This document shows, piece by piece, positions 1 to 6,355 of a stretch of 6,492 nt of DNA. Position 1 is the first letter of the stretch. Every line of letters begins with the position of its first letter. Below the pieces are notes generated by a model. That model worked only from the letters and a program-made list of their open reading frames with translations. It did no database searches and had not been told where the DNA came from. Both the position numbers and the translations under genes were made by a program. The DNA comes from Actinomycetota bacterium (lineage in GTDB: Bacteria > Actinomycetota > Humimicrobiia > Humimicrobiales > Humimicrobiaceae), in NCBI GenBank assembly GCA_016870675.1, contig VGAU01000104.1, positions 1 to 6,492 of the forward strand, given 5' to 3'.

Positions 1-642
1 AAAAGAGAAAAAAAAGCCAGAGAATTACTTGAAGTTTTTCAATTATCTGAAGCTGCAAATAGAAGGTTTAAAACCTATTCCAAAGGCATGAAAAGAAAGC
101 TTACAATTGCAGCATCTATAGTTCATGAACCTGAAATATTGTTTTTGGATGAACCAACTACAGGTATTGACGTTGCAAGCTCAAGACAGATAAGAAATCT
201 TATAAAAAAACTAAATAGTAATGGGACAACGATTTTTTTAACAACACACTATATAGAAGAAGCAGAAAGACTATGCAGTAGAATTGCATTTATTAAAAAT
301 GGAAGGATTATAAAAATAGGCACAGCAGGTAATTTTATTGAAGATATTAAGGAATCCAATGTTATTGAAGTCCTTTTTGATTCTGTATCTGTTGATAAAA
401 ATATTTTACTTAAGAAACTAAATCAGAACTTTCCTGATGTAGAATGCATCTTTAAAAATGAAAATACTATTAAAATTATAAGCCCAGGTAAGATAGATAT
501 TTCGCCTATTGTTTCTTTTCTATCATCTAACAATATTTATATCCTTGAAGCAAAATTAATAAAACCAACATTAGAAGATGCTTTTGTAAAAATGACCGGA
601 ATTGAGATAGATATAATGAAAAAGGAGAAAGAAAAAAAATGA
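1..642 (+). CDS. ABC transporter ATP-binding protein, DrrA-like exporter type (5' truncated)
   Basis: This is the ATP-hydrolysing subunit of an ABC-2 type exporter and would act on the cytoplasmic face of the membrane with the permease that follows. The reading frame is open from base 1, so the gene starts upstream; the ATG at 88 lies inside the ABC signature and is not the real start. The Walker A and Q-loop are therefore outside the window. Visible are the signature YSKGMKRKL (bases 76-102), Walker B ILFLDEPTTGID with the catalytic Asp-Glu pair at bases 148-153, and the H-loop histidine in TTHYIEEAE (247-249). About 100 residues of accessory domain follow, ending in PTLEDAFVKMTG, the usual tail of DrrA/NodI-type ATPases. 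The stop overlaps the permease start as ATGA, indicating translational coupling. The family exports drugs, antibiotics or lipids; the substrate here cannot be told. Confidence 0.93.
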   Translation, partial: KREKKARELLEVFQLSEAANRRFKTYSKGMKRKLTIAASIVHEPEILFLDEPTTGIDVASSRQIRNLIKKLNSNGTTIFLTTHYIEEAERLCSRIAFIKNGRIIKIGTAGNFIEDIKESNVIEVLFDSVSVDKNILLKKLNQNFPDVECIFKNENTIKIISPGKIDISPIVSFLSSNNIYILEAKLIKPTLEDAFVKMTGIEIDIMKKEKEKK

Positions 643-1373
643 AATCATTTATAGCATTCTGGAATATTCTTTTAAAGAATATGAAAAATTATTATTTAAA
701 GCCGCCAAATATTAGCTGGGGAATAATTTTTCCTTTTGCATGGATGTTAATGCTTTTTATAAAATCCCAGTCTGCTTTTAATATTAACGATACATTTCCT
801 GGAATAGTAGCTATGTCAATTCTTTTCGGTACAACTTCAATGCTTGCAGTTACTATTACTTTTGAAAGAAAATCCCGCTCATTTGAGCGATTGTTGCTTG
901 CACCTATAAGCACAGAATTGCTTGTGTTTTCAAAAGTATCCGGTGCTATTTTATTCGGCATTCTTAACAGCATTATACCGATACTAATATCTGTATTATA
1001 CTTTAAATCTGCAGTTTTAAACTGGTATTTATTATTTACAGGTATCATTCTTTTGTCTATTGTTTCAACCCTACTTGGACTTTCTATCGCAGTTTCTGCA
1101 AAGGAGGTTTTTGAAGCACAGACTTTTTCAAATTTTTTTAGATTTCCTATGATTTTTTTATGTGGTTTATTTATTCCAATTGCATCACTGCCATTTTATA
1201 TCCGTCCAGTATCATATATTCTACCAATAACTTACGGGGTTGATGTTTTAAAATATGCAATTTCAAAAAGTAATTCAATGCCAGTTTTGCTTGATATAAT
1301 TCTTCTTATAATATTTTGTGTAGGATTATTTTATTTTAGCATTTTTAATATTCGTAAAAAGTGGATTGTTTAA
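639..1373 (+). CDS. ABC-2 type transporter permease (DrrB-like)
   Basis: This 244-residue integral membrane protein is the likely permease half of the exporter formed with the preceding ATPase. Hydrophobic segments lie at roughly residues 25-42, 55-73, 102-121, 129-153, 168-184 and 217-237, giving the six-helix layout of the ABC-2 family. Family-like motifs are ERKSRSFERLLLAP (76-89), a cytoplasmic loop before helix 3, FLCGLFIPIASLP near helix 5, and PITYGVDVLKYAI (196-208). The start ATG at 639 overlaps the upstream stop and has AGGAG-type sequence (GGAG at 624-627) 11 bases ahead, slightly long spacing but usable. The length is normal for a DrrB-type half permease. The stop is 27 bases from the stop of the convergent folBK gene. 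Lipid, drug or peptide export are all possible; nothing in the sequence decides the cargo. Confidence 0.9.
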   Translation: MKSFIAFWNILLKNMKNYYLKPPNISWGIIFPFAWMLMLFIKSQSAFNINDTFPGIVAMSILFGTTSMLAVTITFERKSRSFERLLLAPISTELLVFSKVSGAILFGILNSIIPILISVLYFKSAVLNWYLLFTGIILLSIVSTLLGLSIAVSAKEVFEAQTFSNFFRFPMIFLCGLFIPIASLPFYIRPVSYILPITYGVDVLKYAISKSNSMPVLLDIILLIIFCVGLFYFSIFNIRKKWIV

Positions 1374-1400
1374 AACTTACCACAATTACAACGAATTTTA

Positions 1401-2336
1401 TTACCAGCTCTTTATCAAATTTACCTTTTCAGATAAATTGCTTTTTTCTATAAATTTCTTTATATTTTCCCCTTCTATTTTAAACTCAGGAGCTATCTCA
1501 CTTAATGGAACTAGAACAAATTTCCTTTCCTCTATTCCAGGGTGGGGAACAGTTAAAAACTCGGATTCTATAACAATCTCTCCGTAATACAACAAATCTA
1601 TATCTATAATTCTTGGTCCGTATCTTTTATCCTTTTTACTTCCGAAACCAAACTCAATTCCTTTTAAAAAACCCATCATTTCGAACGGGCTAATTTCCCC
1701 ATTTACCCTTGCTTTCAGTACTATATTGTAAAAATAATCCTGATCTTTATAGTACATGGGCTCAGTCTCATATATGGAGGATACTGCAAGTACTTCAATA
1801 TTTGGGTTTCTACTGATTAAATCAACAGCTTTCCTTAAATTGTTTTCCCTGTCCCCAATGTTTGACCCGAGAGACATATAAACATCAACTTCACCACTTT
1901 TAACTTTACTGTTTTCAAAATTACTGCTTTTAACTTCGCTGCCTTCAAATTTATCCTCTTCTCTACCTTCCGTACCATTTCTAACCAGAACATATTCAAC
2001 CCCCACAGACTCGAGGTTCTCTTTTATGGGTGGAGATGTTTTCTCTACTCTTACAGACACTTTTTCTATTAGAGACGATATTTCCATAATTCTATTAGCT
2101 ATTGTTTGGGATAATGTTTCAAGAAGATTGAATCTTTGGTTACTGTTTATATTCTTTAAAATCCTTATAACTTGAGAATAGTTCAAAGTATTTTCTAAAT
2201 TATCACTATTTAAAAAGCTGTTTTTATTCAACAAAATTTCAATATTAAAACAAAAATTCTGGCCATCTTTCTTCTCGCTATTCCTCACACCATGATAGCC
2301 GAATAAATTGAGATCTTTTATTAATATCCTGAACAT
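1401..2336 (-). CDS. folBK: Bifunctional dihydroneopterin aldolase / HPPK (FolB-FolK fusion)
   Basis: This 311-residue fusion carries two folate steps. The FolB domain (about 1-119) cleaves 7,8-dihydroneopterin to 6-hydroxymethyl-dihydropterin. The FolK domain (about 150-311) transfers pyrophosphate from ATP to that product, feeding FolP. FolB marks are GYHGV (13-17), E21, Y53 in LENTLNYSQV, E73 and the catalytic lysine K99 in VEKTSPPI. FolK marks are SLGSNIGDREN (155-165), the signature RYGPRIIDIDLL (238-249) with Mg-binding D245 and D247, and PHPGIEERKFVLVPL (264-278) with H265 and R271. All key residues look intact. A charged linker (about 120-149) contains a duplicated 10-residue unit. 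The ATG starts 12 bases after the folP stop; the N-terminus MFRILIKDLNLFGYHG fits FolB, so the start is secure, yet no Shine-Dalgarno is visible. FolB-FolK fusions are known in other bacteria (pneumococcal SulD). Confidence 0.95.
   Translation of the reverse strand: MFRILIKDLNLFGYHGVRNSEKKDGQNFCFNIEILLNKNSFLNSDNLENTLNYSQVIRILKNINSNQRFNLLETLSQTIANRIMEISSLIEKVSVRVEKTSPPIKENLESVGVEYVLVRNGTEGREEDKFEGSEVKSSNFENSKVKSGEVDVYMSLGSNIGDRENNLRKAVDLISRNPNIEVLAVSSIYETEPMYYKDQDYFYNIVLKARVNGEISPFEMMGFLKGIEFGFGSKKDKRYGPRIIDIDLLYYGEIVIESEFLTVPHPGIEERKFVLVPLSEIAPEFKIEGENIKKFIEKSNLSEKVNLIKSW
1894..1953 (-). repeat. Two-copy 30-base tandem repeat in the FolB-FolK linker
   Basis: Bases 1894-1923 and 1924-1953 align end to end without gaps as two imperfect 30-base units. 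They encode FEGSEVKSSN and FENSKVKSGE, residues 130-149 of the fusion protein, sharing F, E, S, V, K and S at matching positions. The 30-base period keeps the frame, so the duplication simply lengthens a charged, probably flexible hinge between the aldolase and pyrophosphokinase domains. Differences between the copies indicate that it is not a very recent slippage event. Confidence 0.8.
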
Positions 2337-2348
2337 CTTAAGATTATA

Positions 2349-3560
2349 TTAAAATCCGTTAACAATTCTTTTAGTAATCTTTAACGCTCTTATAGTTTCT
2401 GCAACATCATGCACTCTTAAAATATTTATCCCGTTTATGACCGAACAAACCGCCGCAGCAAGACTTCCCTCAAGTCTCTCCTCTACCGGTAAATCCAGAA
2501 TATTACCGATAAAAGACTTTCTTGAAGCTCCGATAAGTACCGGATACCCCAACATTCTGAATTCATACACCTTATTCAATATTTCCAGGTTATGTTCCAG
2601 GGTTTTTCCAAATCCTATGCCGGGGTCGATAATTATTTTCCCATGCTTTATTCCTGAATCAATCGCTATACCAGTCTTATCTTCAAGGTAATCATAAATT
2701 TCATCTACCACATCCTCATATTCCGGATTCTTCTGCATATTTTCAGGAGTTCCCTTAATATGCATAATAACTACAGAAACATCGCTTTCTGCGATAACCT
2801 TTACAATATTGGAATCCATGGAAAAGCCGCTGATATCATTTATAATATGTGCCCCGGCATCTATTGCTCTCCTGGCTACTTTGGATCGGTAAGTGTCGGC
2901 AGATATTAAAATATCATAATTTTTACTGATATATTCTATTACAGGAATAATTCTTTTAACTTCCTCTTCCAGGCTTACCGGTAGAGAACCTGGCCTGGTT
3001 GATATTCCTCCTACATCAATTATCTGCGCTCCTTCTTTAACTATAGTTTCAGCTCTCCTGCAAGCTTTATCTTTTTCAAAATAATATCCGCCGTCATAAA
3101 AAGAATCCGGTGTAACATTCAAAATACCCATCACCAGTACATCTTCATTCAAGTTAAACTCTTTTTTACCTATTATTAACTCTTTCCTACACCTCTTTTC
3201 ATCCAGCTTATCTATAAAACATTCCAGATCGCATGATAAAGCTTTCAGTCCAAATGGCTGCTGCTTTATCTTGCCGATCAGACTTTTAATACTTTTTACC
3301 GTACCCTGTACAATAACATCTGCTTTGCCACCGGTTTCCATAAGTGAATCCCTGGAAGTAACTACATCACCGCCTCTGGCAAGCATTTCCTGCTTTAATA
3401 TATTTGCAGCCAATGGGTTAATGCCTCTAATTTTCAGGGATATTGGAAATATTTTATCTATCATTATGCGTGACCCGGCAGCAGTAGCTCCGATTTTTTC
3501 AAACTCTTTTAAACCTTCCTGCCTGGTTTTAATGTTTAATGCTCTTATCTTGAACTTCAT
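2349..3560 (-). CDS. folP: Dihydropteroate synthase, long form with N-terminal extension
   Basis: FolP condenses 6-hydroxymethyl-dihydropterin pyrophosphate with p-aminobenzoate to give 7,8-dihydropteroate; it is the sulfonamide target. The TIM-barrel catalytic part begins near residue 140: GILNVTPDSF (145-154), IIDVGGISTRPGS (180-192, a pABA/pyrophosphate loop), SADTYRS (220-226), INDISG (240-245), VIMHIKGTP (264-272), IIDPGIGFGKT (310-320), LIGASRKSFIGN (342-353) and RVHD (382-385). All expected catalytic and binding positions are present; Ile replaces the common Glu in GGESTRPG, a position where other enzymes also have hydrophobic residues. At 403 residues it is far longer than the usual 270-290, because about 130 residues precede the barrel. 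That extension includes LKQEMLARGGDVVTSR (55-70), a pattern I recall from long FolPs of other anaerobes. The ATG lies three bases after the folE stop, with no clear Shine-Dalgarno, suggesting coupling to folE. Confidence 0.96.
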   Translation of the reverse strand: MKFKIRALNIKTRQEGLKEFEKIGATAAGSRIMIDKIFPISLKIRGINPLAANILKQEMLARGGDVVTSRDSLMETGGKADVIVQGTVKSIKSLIGKIKQQPFGLKALSCDLECFIDKLDEKRCRKELIIGKKEFNLNEDVLVMGILNVTPDSFYDGGYYFEKDKACRRAETIVKEGAQIIDVGGISTRPGSLPVSLEEEVKRIIPVIEYISKNYDILISADTYRSKVARRAIDAGAHIINDISGFSMDSNIVKVIAESDVSVVIMHIKGTPENMQKNPEYEDVVDEIYDYLEDKTGIAIDSGIKHGKIIIDPGIGFGKTLEHNLEILNKVYEFRMLGYPVLIGASRKSFIGNILDLPVEERLEGSLAAAVCSVINGINILRVHDVAETIRALKITKRIVNGF

Positions 3561-3563
3561 ATT

Positions 3564-4130
3564 CTATTTATTTGGTTTGATAAGTGCCATTACTTCAGCT
3601 CTTGAAGCTGCATTTTCTCTAAATAAACCCCTCACAGCAGAAGTCACTGTCATGGTATTTGACTTCTTTACACCTCTCATGCTCATGCACAAATGTTCAG
3701 CCTCAACAATAACCAGGACACCTCTGGGCTTGATTTTTTTCATAATGGTATTTGCTACTATTGAAGTTAACCTTTCCTGGACCTGCAGCCTCCTGGCTAC
3801 TATATCAAATACCCTTGTAAGCTTGCTAAGGCCAATAATTTTCCCGGTCTTATTGGGAACATAAGCTATATGAGCTTTCCCTACAAAAGGTACAAGATGA
3901 TGTTCGCATACAGAATAAAACGGAATATCCTTTACCAATATTATTTCATCATGGCTTTCATCAAACATTGGTCCGAGTTCCTCGGATGGATCTTCTCCAA
4001 TCCCACTAAATATTTCCTCATACATCTCAGCAACCCTTTTTGGAGTTCCCCTAAGGCCTTCTCTGTTTATATCCTCCCCGATGCCTTTTAATATTAAAAT
4101 TACTCCTTCTTCTATCATTTTTTTATCCAC
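3564..4130 (-). CDS. folE: GTP cyclohydrolase I (FolE, type IA)
   Basis: FolE opens and rearranges GTP to 7,8-dihydroneopterin triphosphate and formate, the entry step of pterin and folate synthesis; the family acts as a cytoplasmic homodecamer. The 188-residue length matches the short Bacillus MtrA-like form. Visible are GLRGTPKRVAEMYEE (25-39), the zinc/catalytic loop YSVCEHHLVPF with C75, H77 and H78 (72-82), IGLSKLTR (99-106), QVQERLT (116-122) and the second zinc site EAEHLCMSMRGV with H146 and C148 (143-154). All zinc ligands of the classical enzyme are present. The start is GTG at 4130: a good AGGAG lies 7 bases upstream, whereas the next ATG (residue 5) is 19 bases from it. It is the first gene of the tight folE-folP-folBK set. 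Confidence 0.97.
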   Translation of the reverse strand: MDKKMIEEGVILILKGIGEDINREGLRGTPKRVAEMYEEIFSGIGEDPSEELGPMFDESHDEIILVKDIPFYSVCEHHLVPFVGKAHIAYVPNKTGKIIGLSKLTRVFDIVARRLQVQERLTSIVANTIMKKIKPRGVLVIVEAEHLCMSMRGVKKSNTMTVTSAVRGLFRENAASRAEVMALIKPNK

Positions 4131-4137
4131 TGGTTAA

Positions 4138-4142
4138 CTCCT
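4138..4142 (-). promoter_or_regulatory. Ribosome binding site fixing the folE GTG start
   Basis: AGGAG on the minus strand followed by a 7-base spacer (TTAACCA) to GTG at 4130-4128. This is ideal spacing for GTG and poor for the ATG four codons later, so it decides the start. Confidence 0.75.
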
Positions 4143-4155
4143 GTTCTAAATTAAT

Positions 4156-4161
4156 ATTATA
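4156..4161 (-). promoter_or_regulatory. Possible -10 box of a folE promoter
   Basis: TATAAT on the minus strand, exact match to the sigma-70 -10 consensus. Transcription would begin near 4149 and give a leader of about 20 bases containing the AGGAG. No good -35 hexamer is present at 16-18 bases; TTATCA at a 19-base spacing is the nearest (4 of 6). In DNA this AT-rich such hexamers occur by chance, so this is tentative. Confidence 0.3.
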
Positions 4162-4232
4162 AATAATAACCATTTAAATCTGATAAAAGAACCACGTCAT
4201 GATCATTATTTTAAGCAATTCCTATATAATCC

Positions 4233-4251
4233 ACTATCTTTAACAGATAGT
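4233..4251. repeat. Perfect 7-bp inverted repeat upstream of folE
   Basis: On the plus strand ACTATCT (4233-4239), a 5-base spacer, then AGATAGT (4245-4251). The arms are fully complementary. It lies about 100 bases before the folE start and about 70 bases before the candidate -10 box. It could be an operator half-site pair or a small hairpin in an ftsH-folE read-through RNA. It is not followed by a T-run on either strand, so it is not a terminator. Confidence 0.5.
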
Positions 4252-4355
4252 ACGTTTAATTCCCCTGATAATACCAAAAAGCTGGGTTATAAAATGTTTG
4301 GTTATTTTTTGGATATTGAAATAGCTTACTTAAATAAAAGTTTATTTATTATTTA

Positions 4356-6299
4356 TTACTTTTTACTGGCTGCTTTTACAACTTTCTTTTTTATAGTTTT
4401 TACTGTTGCGCTCTCCGTATTTAAAACTTCACTTTTTTCTTCCAGCTGCTCAACTCTCTTGCTTTTCTTACTTTCTACTTTTGATAATATCTTGAGTATT
4501 TCTTCTCTTCCGAGAGTTTCTTTTATCATTAGCTCATTGGCCAGATCAGCTAGAGTCTTTTTATTTTCCAAAAGTATCTTTCTTGCCATCTCATAACTAT
4601 CCATAATTACATTATGGACTTCTTCATCAATAGCAGAAGCTATCCCGTCACTATAATGAGGCCTTGAGGCAATTTCCTTTCCAAGGAATACTTCTTCTTC
4701 TTCACCTTTAAAAGTAATTGGACCCAATCTCTTGCTCATTCCATATTCCATAATCATTTTCCTGGTAATTTTAGTAGCCCTATCCAGGTCATTCTGGGCA
4801 CCTGAAGTTATGTCGTTGAAATTCATTTCTTCGCTAACCCTACCCCCCAGAAGCTGCGTAATATTATCTATAAGCTCTTTTTTAGATTTTAAAAATCTGT
4901 CTTCCTCGGGCAGAGTAATTACATAACCCAATGATCTCCCACGTGAAATAATAGACATTTTATGAACAGGATCAGTATGAGGAAGAACATATGAAAGTAT
5001 TGCATGACCTGACTCATGATAGGCTATTATTCTCTTTTCTTCTTCTGATATGATTCTTGATTTTTTCTCAGGTCCGGCTATAACTCTTTCTACTGCTTCT
5101 TCTATCTCAAACATGGTTATTTTTTTCTTATTATGTCTTGCTGCCAGAAGAGACGCTTCATTGAAAAGGTTAGCCAGATCTGCACCTGTAAATCCAGGGG
5201 TTTGTTTGGCTATATTTTTTAAATTAATACCTTTATCCAGGGGTTTGCCTCTGGCATGTATCTTCAATATTTCCTCTCTACCCAGTAGATCCGGTCTATC
5301 CACGACTATTTGCCTATCAAACCTTCCAGGCCTGAGCAGGGCAGGATCCAGGATATCCGGTCTGTTTGTAGCCGCAATTAATATTACAGTGCTATCAATA
5401 TCAAACCCATCCATTTCTACAAGCAGTTGATTTAAAGTCTGTTCTCTTTCATCATGACCTCCACCTAATCCGGCCCCCCTGTGTCTCCCAACTGCGTCAA
5501 TTTCATCCATAAATACTATAGATGGTTGATTCGCCTTAGCCTGATTAAAGAGATCCCTGACTCTGGAAGCTCCCACACCAACAAACATCTCAACAAATTC
5601 AGAACCGCTAATGCTAAAGAATGGTACACCTGCTTCACCTGCAACCGCTCTCGCCAGAAGCGTCTTTCCGGTTCCAGGAGGCCCGTATAATAGAACACCC
5701 TTGGGAATTTTTGCGCCCATAGCTTTAAATTTACCTGGATTTTCCAAAAATTCTTCAATTTCTCTTAATTCTTCTACAGCTTCATCTACTCCTGCCACAT
5801 CTTTAAAGGTAACTCTTTTTTTACCTTTACCTACCAATCTTGCTTTACTCTTTCCAAATTGAAGTACTTTAGAGCCTCCGCCCTGAAGCTGATTCATCAT
5901 AAAGAAAATTAAGCCAAACATTATAATAAAAGGTATGGCACCTACTAAAATCTGAATCCATACAGATTGTTTCTGATTATCAACTTTAAAGGGTAAATCA
6001 TTATCCAGTAACAATTGCGTAACATCATAATCTCCTAAAAATGAAACTTTAAATTTAGTCCCATCTTTTAATTCACCCTCAATTATTTTATCCTCTCCTT
6101 TAATCACCATTGGTGTTGAAGTGCTTATTTTATTCTGATTTACTGCTTCAACAAATTCATTTAAATTAAACTCTTTAATCACAGGTGAAAGAAAAAGAGG
6201 ATTCCTGAAAATCAGGAACATAATAGCTATCACCAGTATTAATAATGCTATATTTTTAAATCCTCTACTACTAGGACCTTTATTATTTTTCAAATTCAA
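4356..6299 (-). CDS. ftsH: ATP-dependent zinc metalloprotease FtsH
   Basis: FtsH is a membrane-anchored hexameric AAA+ protease that extracts and degrades membrane and short-lived cytosolic proteins. The 647 residues show the full layout: membrane helix 1 (about 14-32), an extracytoplasmic domain (33-112), helix 2 (113-136), the AAA module with Walker A GPPGTGKT (206-213), pore loop FVEMFVGVG (235-243), Walker B VFMDEIDAV with D265/E266, and the second region of homology with arginine fingers R323 and R326. The protease domain has HESGH (428-432) and third zinc ligand D504 in GAQNDLDRAT. A lysine-rich tail follows about residue 605. Ser replaces the usual Pro in the IIPRGR motif (IISRGR, 450-455), probably harmless. 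The start is TTG at 6299, with AAGGAG 5 bases upstream; TTG at codon 3 (11-base spacing) is the alternative. The first internal ATG would cut into helix 1. Confidence 0.97.
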   Translation of the reverse strand: MNLKNNKGPSSRGFKNIALLILVIAIMFLIFRNPLFLSPVIKEFNLNEFVEAVNQNKISTSTPMVIKGEDKIIEGELKDGTKFKVSFLGDYDVTQLLLDNDLPFKVDNQKQSVWIQILVGAIPFIIMFGLIFFMMNQLQGGGSKVLQFGKSKARLVGKGKKRVTFKDVAGVDEAVEELREIEEFLENPGKFKAMGAKIPKGVLLYGPPGTGKTLLARAVAGEAGVPFFSISGSEFVEMFVGVGASRVRDLFNQAKANQPSIVFMDEIDAVGRHRGAGLGGGHDEREQTLNQLLVEMDGFDIDSTVILIAATNRPDILDPALLRPGRFDRQIVVDRPDLLGREEILKIHARGKPLDKGINLKNIAKQTPGFTGADLANLFNEASLLAARHNKKKITMFEIEEAVERVIAGPEKKSRIISEEEKRIIAYHESGHAILSYVLPHTDPVHKMSIISRGRSLGYVITLPEEDRFLKSKKELIDNITQLLGGRVSEEMNFNDITSGAQNDLDRATKITRKMIMEYGMSKRLGPITFKGEEEEVFLGKEIASRPHYSDGIASAIDEEVHNVIMDSYEMARKILLENKKTLADLANELMIKETLGREEILKILSKVESKKSKRVEQLEEKSEVLNTESATVKTIKKKVVKAASKK

Positions 6300-6304
6300 A
6301 ACAA

Positions 6305-6310
6305 CTCCTT
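6305..6310 (-). promoter_or_regulatory. Ribosome binding site for the ftsH TTG start
   Basis: AAGGAG on the minus strand, 5 bases before TTG at 6299-6297 and 11 bases before a second in-frame TTG at 6293-6291. No ATG or GTG is close enough, so a TTG start is required; which of the two is used differs by only two residues. Confidence 0.7.
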
Positions 6311-6355
6311 ATCAAATTAATTTTTCATCTACCTTCTTACTAGATAATAATATAA

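Larger units (their letters stand above)
4131..4355. other. Intergenic region between ftsH and folE
   Basis: A 225-base, very AT-rich gap between the ftsH stop and the folE start, the only sizeable non-coding stretch in the window. On the minus strand it holds, in reading order: AT-only weak inverted repeats just after the ftsH stop; a CCAAAAA arm (minus strand; + strand TTTTTGG at 4306-4312) that can pair with TTTTTGG (minus strand; + strand CCAAAAA at 4274-4280); a perfect 7-bp dyad at 4233-4251; an 8-bp palindrome ATGATCAT (4199-4206); a TATAAT hexamer (4156-4161); and the folE Shine-Dalgarno. No convincing rho-independent terminator for ftsH and no coding potential were seen. I looked for the conserved core of the tetrahydrofolate riboswitch, which precedes folate genes in some Clostridia, and did not find it. 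Confidence 0.6.

Noticed and set aside
88..642. ATPase gene starting at the ATG at 88
   Set aside because: That ATG is the Met of the ABC signature; the same frame is open to base 1 with typical helical-domain sequence, so the gene is truncated by the window, not short.
1356..1387. Weak minus-strand hairpin (GTGG/CCAC, then TTTTT) after folBK, as a possible terminator
   Set aside because: The stem has only four pairs with a 15-base loop, and a competing ATTGT/ACAAT pairing exists. It also lies partly inside the permease gene. Too weak to call.
1411..1447. Plus-strand AATTTA/TAAATT hairpin followed by a T-run, as a terminator for the ABC operon
   Set aside because: The stem is all A-T, 6 bp, inside the coding 3' end of folBK, and competes with TTTATC/GATAAA. 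Such pairings are expected by chance in this DNA.
3271..3864. Long plus-strand open frame of 197 codons opposite folP and folE
   Set aside because: Both genes on the other strand are unmistakable and conserved across this span; the antisense frame resembles no known protein and is a reading shadow.
4131..4355. Tetrahydrofolate riboswitch upstream of folE
   Set aside because: The conserved core elements of that class as I know them are not visible on the minus strand.
4294..4596. Plus-strand hydrophobic 100-residue frame overlapping the ftsH tail
   Set aside because: The hydrophobicity comes from reading the lysine-rich ftsH C-terminus in antisense (Phe/Leu/Ser-rich); no ribosome binding site or family resemblance.
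5516..5758. Minus-strand 80-residue open frame inside ftsH
   Set aside because: It is out of frame within the conserved Walker A to Walker B part of ftsH and has no recognisable protein character.
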